Origin: Lytechinus variegatus | Taxonomy: Eukaryota; Echinodermata; Echinoidea; Temnopleuroida; Toxopneustidae | NCBI RefSeq assembly: GCF_018143015.1 | Contig: NC_054743.1 | Coordinates: 44,488,922-44,552,921 of the forward strand | Length of the DNA: 64,000 nucleotides | Direction: 5' to 3' | Shown here: positions 62,801 through 64,000 of the stretch, in pieces | Layout: each line of letters begins with the position of its first letter | How positions within the stretch are numbered: position 1 is the stretch's first letter | Notes under the pieces: model-generated | Seen by the model: the letters and a program-made list of their open reading frames with translations, nothing else | What the model was told of the DNA's origin: nothing | The model's database searches: none | Program-made: the position numbers and the translations under genes

Positions 62801-63807
62801 ATATTGAGTGCTGCTGCTAACTACAACAACTACTAAGTACTTCCACTACAACTACATAATGGCAGGCTTATTATAAACGGCCGTGTTAGAGGCACACCAC
62901 TTACAGGACTCTTTATAACAAGCCCAATGGCCGTACTTTGATGAAGATGTTGATGGTAATGCCATGATGATGATGATGAAGATGACGACGATGATGAAGA
63001 TAATGATAAATCTGACAATAATTTGTATAAAATAACTAATCAAAATATTGAAACAAAAACTACCATAATAACAATATCATTTATTTTCTACAACAGCTCT
63101 AAGCAACACTAGGGTCCATATTTTGAAGTCGGGTTTAACTTAAAGCTTTAAAGTTGTGGTTTAAGTATGGGAAGCCAAAAGTATCAACATTTTTATCAGG
63201 TTGTAGGCCTTTGTTTCCTATGTTAACTGCATTCTTTCATGATTCATCGATGGTGAAGACAATAATATATTATACTTCCTAGACAATAATCAATGATTTG
63301 AGAGCCAAATGAGCTGAAGTATGATATCTCTACTGTTAGTGATTTATGTAACAATTGGCTATCCATACTTAAACCACAACTTTAAACCAGAGTTTAAGTT
63401 AAACCTGCTATCAGAATACGGGCCTAGGAGGCTAGCTAAATTGCTAACCCATATTGCTGGCCAAAATTTTCAAAATTCTTAGGGGCTGCCCTCTACATCT
63501 TCTGCACAATAGCTTCATGTATTAAAACACACTCTAGTTTGTACTGTTGTAGTGGTGAGAAGTGAACGGAACAGAGACATAAAAACTTTGGTCTAATATT
63601 AAACTGTATACCCGACGAACATGTATGATGACAAAAATTATGTTCATACCTTGGAATGACTCGGAGGTCATCTGGCAACTTAGGCTTTTTAACCTCTCCA
63701 TTTTCCAGGGTGATGGTGTCAAACCATAGTTCTAGAAGCTTCTCTGTGCCTTCGTAGTGTGTCAGCTTACTGCCCTCATTGTTGACCTTATCACTGCCCT
63801 GATCCAT
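41883..63807 (-). CDS. AMD1: S-adenosylmethionine decarboxylase proenzyme, 11 coding exons
   Basis: Exons in coding order: 63807-63650, 62762-62676, 54657-54534, 54038-53936, 53332-53290, 51161-51107, 49913-49833, 47728-47636, 45582-45508, 44049-43969, 42020-41883. They total 1038 nt, or 345 residues (human 334). The enzyme decarboxylates S-adenosylmethionine to give the aminopropyl donor for spermidine and spermine, with a pyruvoyl group made by self-cleavage. The cleavage site is SES at 82-84 (E83/S84, human E67/S68). K96 and C98 (human K80, C82), S241 in CGYSMNG (S229), H255 (H243) and E268 (E256) are present, as are E19, E22, E26 and the putrescine-site D186 and E190 of QPDQTLE (D174, E178). 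YSRKNFMRP and [11 protein letters not shown] match the human enzyme. All introns are GT-AG except intron 6, which is AT-AC. It looks fully functional. Confidence 0.97.
42025..42430. repeat. GA-rich tract directly upstream of AMD1 exon 11
   Basis: About 400 bp of G/A-rich sequence on the plus strand (AGAGAGAGA, GGAGAGGGAG phrases) forms a long pyrimidine tract on the AMD1 strand ending at the exon 11 acceptor (42021). Ser/Leu/Pro-rich frames over it are artefacts. Confidence 0.9.
44090..44400 (-). mobile_element. tRNA-derived SINE, family 2 copy 2, with (ATT)n tail
   Basis: The head in reverse contains CAGTGGATAAGTCTCTGGAC and GGTTCAGGATCAAATC-like B-box spacing. The body matches the copy at 38560. 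The 3' tail is an AAT-type microsatellite at about 44111-44163. It lies in AMD1 intron 9. Confidence 0.75.
45305..45472. mobile_element. MITE in AMD1 intron 9
   Basis: GGTGGGTGTTTCATGAAGCT and AGTAAGTTACGAGCGACTT at the left are inverted at the right (AAGTCGCTTGTTACTTAC, then AGCT). The inner motif GACTGGTGATCA is repeated inverted. Confidence 0.75.
46912..47091. mobile_element. MITE in AMD1 intron 8, related to the 45305 element
   Basis: The left end GGTGGGTGTTTCATAAAGCT is inverted at the right as AGCTTTATGATATGGCCCCC. It shares the inner GACTGGTGA motif. Confidence 0.75.
47239..47510. mobile_element. MITE in AMD1 intron 8
   Basis: CCCGTCATAAGAGTTG..ATTGATTGATCCAATCGATCAC is matched in reverse by GATTGATTGGATTGATCAC..AACTCTTTGTAAGACGG. 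Confidence 0.6.
47795..48098. mobile_element. MITE with GCCCGTATTCTGAAGTC ends, copy 1
   Basis: The left end GCCCGTATTCTGAAGTCAGG and the right end GAGTTCAGAATAAGGGCC are inverted, with inner GTTTAA-rich arms. It lies in AMD1 intron 7. Confidence 0.8.
48406..49454. mobile_element. Inverted-repeat element with six tandem units, most bearing a DR1 site (AMD1 intron 7)
   Basis: The element opens TTTTGTCTCGCCCA and closes with its reverse, GGGCGAGACAAAA. Inside are six units starting TTGACCTGAAAA at 48548, 48678, 48806, 48934, 49091 and 49247. Spacing is 128 bp for the middle ones and about 156 bp where an extra 29-bp piece (GAGAGTCTT..) is added. Units 2-6 each hold a perfect TGACCTTTGACCT. The element is non-coding. 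Confidence 0.85.
49620..49800. repeat. Phrase repeat related to the block at 33236
   Basis: Degenerate copies of ATTAGACCAAATG and GACTAAATGTCAT in one orientation. It lies in AMD1 intron 7 next to exon 7. Confidence 0.6.
49914..51106 (-). other. AMD1: AT-AC, U12-type intron 6 of AMD1
   Basis: Exon 6 ends CTGGAA at 51107 and the intron opens ATATCCTT, the exact U12 AT-AC donor core. The next exon, ATCCTCATG (I L M), begins at 49913 right after AC. TCCTTGAC at 49932-49925 matches the U12 branch site, with the branch A at 49926, 12 nt before the intron end. No AG lies where a U2 acceptor would be needed, and the reading frame has a stop just upstream. The join restores LEILMTELD, matching human LEILMSELD. 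Confidence 0.9.
51807..52698. mobile_element. Inverted-repeat element with four tandem DR1-bearing units (AMD1 intron 5)
   Basis: The left end GTCTCACCTGC (51809) is inverted at the right as GCAGGTGAGACAAAAA. Units of about 140-165 bp repeat GATGTTCAGTGATACTTGAT, AAACTTTCAAAGTTATGATG and CCAAAGTTCATTGACC. TGACCTTTGACCT is perfect in three units and altered in one. The GC-rich end GACGCCGCCGCCGCCG precedes the right arm. Confidence 0.85.
53020..53230. mobile_element. Hairpin-bearing repeat, copy 2, diverged (AMD1 intron 5)
   Basis: It matches the 36950 element through GTGAAAGAAAGATGCTC, an imperfect hairpin, TTGTACAATGCCTCGCAA and AGCGAAAATATGAA. Confidence 0.7.
54130..54525. repeat. (ATC)n microsatellite filling AMD1 intron 3
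   Basis: About 390 bp of ATC/ACC/ATT triplets (GAT on the gene strand) make up most of the 495-bp intron and stop 9 bp short of the exon 3 donor. Met- and Asp-rich frames here are artefacts. Confidence 0.95.
55596..55728. mobile_element. MITE related to 24991, copy 2, right arm decayed
   Basis: TACCATGGTCACATTT, ACGGTGGCCGTA and ATATATAGGTGGTTTGAAT match the first copy. TTA precedes the left end. The right arm is shortened to about 25 bp ending GAGGTA. Confidence 0.75.
56250..56480 (+). mobile_element. SINE-like fragment with TTTATATAGCGC motif
   Basis: AATAATAATTTATAATAATC followed by GCTTTTATATAGCGC and AAGTGCTTTACAGATA is the tail-side consensus of a common invertebrate SINE group. No tRNA head was seen. 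Confidence 0.4.
57104..61397 (-). mobile_element. hAT-superfamily transposase gene with N-terminal zinc finger, 4 coding exons, nested in AMD1 intron 2
   Basis: Exons 61397-61196, 60635-60541, 60113-59971 and 59179-57104 join with GT-AG borders and matching phases. Exon 1 starts [10 protein letters not shown] and ends in a CMWC pair; exon 2 supplies HATSKGH, together a C2-H2 (BED-like) finger, CxxC..HxxxxxH. Exon 3 is an Ala/Pro/Ser linker. Exon 4 holds a hAT catalytic core: D in [10 protein letters not shown] in [15 protein letters not shown], an HRWL motif, and near the C-terminus [13 protein letters not shown], the region of the hAT glutamate and dimerisation fold, then a basic tail. Length is about 835 residues. 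Damage: an in-frame TAA at 58422-58420 right after HRWL, and a one-base frame change near 58355. No 8-bp target duplication or terminal repeats could be fixed by eye. It runs in the AMD1 direction. Confidence 0.82.
59655..59762 (-). pseudogene. Diverged second copy of the hAT linker exon
   Basis: Downstream of linker exon 3 in the hAT gene lies a stretch related to it. Both contain a PETA-coding segment, then a related run ending in a GTATGGGGC- or GTATGTGGAGC-like stretch. The frames are no longer consistent with the flanking exons, and exon 3 joins exon 4 directly in phase, so this copy appears unused. Confidence 0.4.
63112..63425. mobile_element. MITE with GTATTCTGAAGTC-type ends, copy 2 (AMD1 intron 1)
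   Basis: GGGTCCATATTTTGAAGTC..GGTTTAACTTAAA at the left is inverted at the right (TTTAAGTTAAACC..ATCAGAATACGGGCC). Same family as 47795. A half copy lies near 53805-53860. Confidence 0.78.
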
Positions 63808-64000
63808 GTTTGCATGGTCAAAGGAGCCACCAGCCTTTCAGTGGATTCTGCTCCCGTCTACATGAAAATCTTGGACACAATTCAAAATTCAAATTATTTA
63901 CTTTTACTGTCTGTAAAAACACAGAATTTCGCCTCTGCTGGCCCCTAATCATTCATCACACAATCACAGACAAAAAGAAAAGTATTAAACATATCAGATA
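63808..64000 (-). promoter_or_regulatory. AMD1: AMD1 5' leader with two upstream ATGs
   Basis: Reading towards the AMD1 start, ATGTAG at 63863-63858 is a start codon followed at once by a stop. A second ATG at 63815, with A at -3, lies 8 nt before the main ATG and out of frame with it; it runs to a TGA inside exon 1. The main ATG at 63807 has A at -3 and G at +4. Mammalian AMD1 is controlled by a short upstream frame (MAGDIS); that peptide is not visible here. The promoter probably lies beyond the window, and a leader intron could remove these ATGs. Confidence 0.5.

Overview
The window looks like nuclear DNA from a marine deuterostome, most likely an echinoderm and probably a sea urchin. The signs are AT-rich spacers, split genes with GT-AG introns, dense short inverted-repeat elements, tRNA-derived SINEs, and long palindromic repeats of a kind I associate with echinoid genomes. 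The assignment rests on family knowledge and recall of repeats, not on a search.

Five genes can be read by joining exons. On the plus strand: a histamine N-methyltransferase-like methyltransferase (11575-14697, 4 coding exons, 298 residues) and a class A orphan GPCR with a very long third intracellular loop (30421-36157, 4 exons, 548 residues). On the minus strand: a small signal-peptide membrane protein with a Ser/Ala-rich ectodomain (22511-20102, 2 exons, 198 residues) and S-adenosylmethionine decarboxylase (AMD1, 63807-41883, 11 coding exons, 345 residues, all catalytic residues present). Nested on the same strand inside AMD1 intron 2 is a multi-exon hAT-type transposase gene with a zinc finger (61397-57104), carrying one stop and one frameshift.

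Layout: 1-11.5 kb is mobile and repeat DNA (AT-rich inverted-repeat element, inverted phrase repeats, a 128-bp tandem array with its own head segment, a LINE fragment). 11.5-14.7 kb is the methyltransferase. 15-20 kb holds SINEs, a second 128-bp array and a Tc1/mariner-like element. 20-22.5 kb is the membrane protein, whose intron holds a second copy of that element. 22.5-30 kb is repeats. 30.4-36.2 kb is the GPCR. 36-41.8 kb is hairpin elements, a 600-bp palindrome and a LINE tail. 41.9-63.8 kb is AMD1.

The most interesting signals are: an AT-AC (U12-type) intron in AMD1 placed exactly after a putrescine-site glutamate; two inverted-repeat elements in AMD1 introns that carry tandem perfect DR1 nuclear-receptor sites; a tandem triplication of the 3' half of methyltransferase exon 1 with its splice donor; two 128-bp arrays that share a non-repeated head; and the nested hAT gene, whose splice phases match AMD1 exon 2. 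AMD1 and the methyltransferase both consume S-adenosylmethionine, but nothing in the sequence says they are co-regulated. I did not recognise any LTR element, endogenous virus, CRISPR array or rRNA gene.
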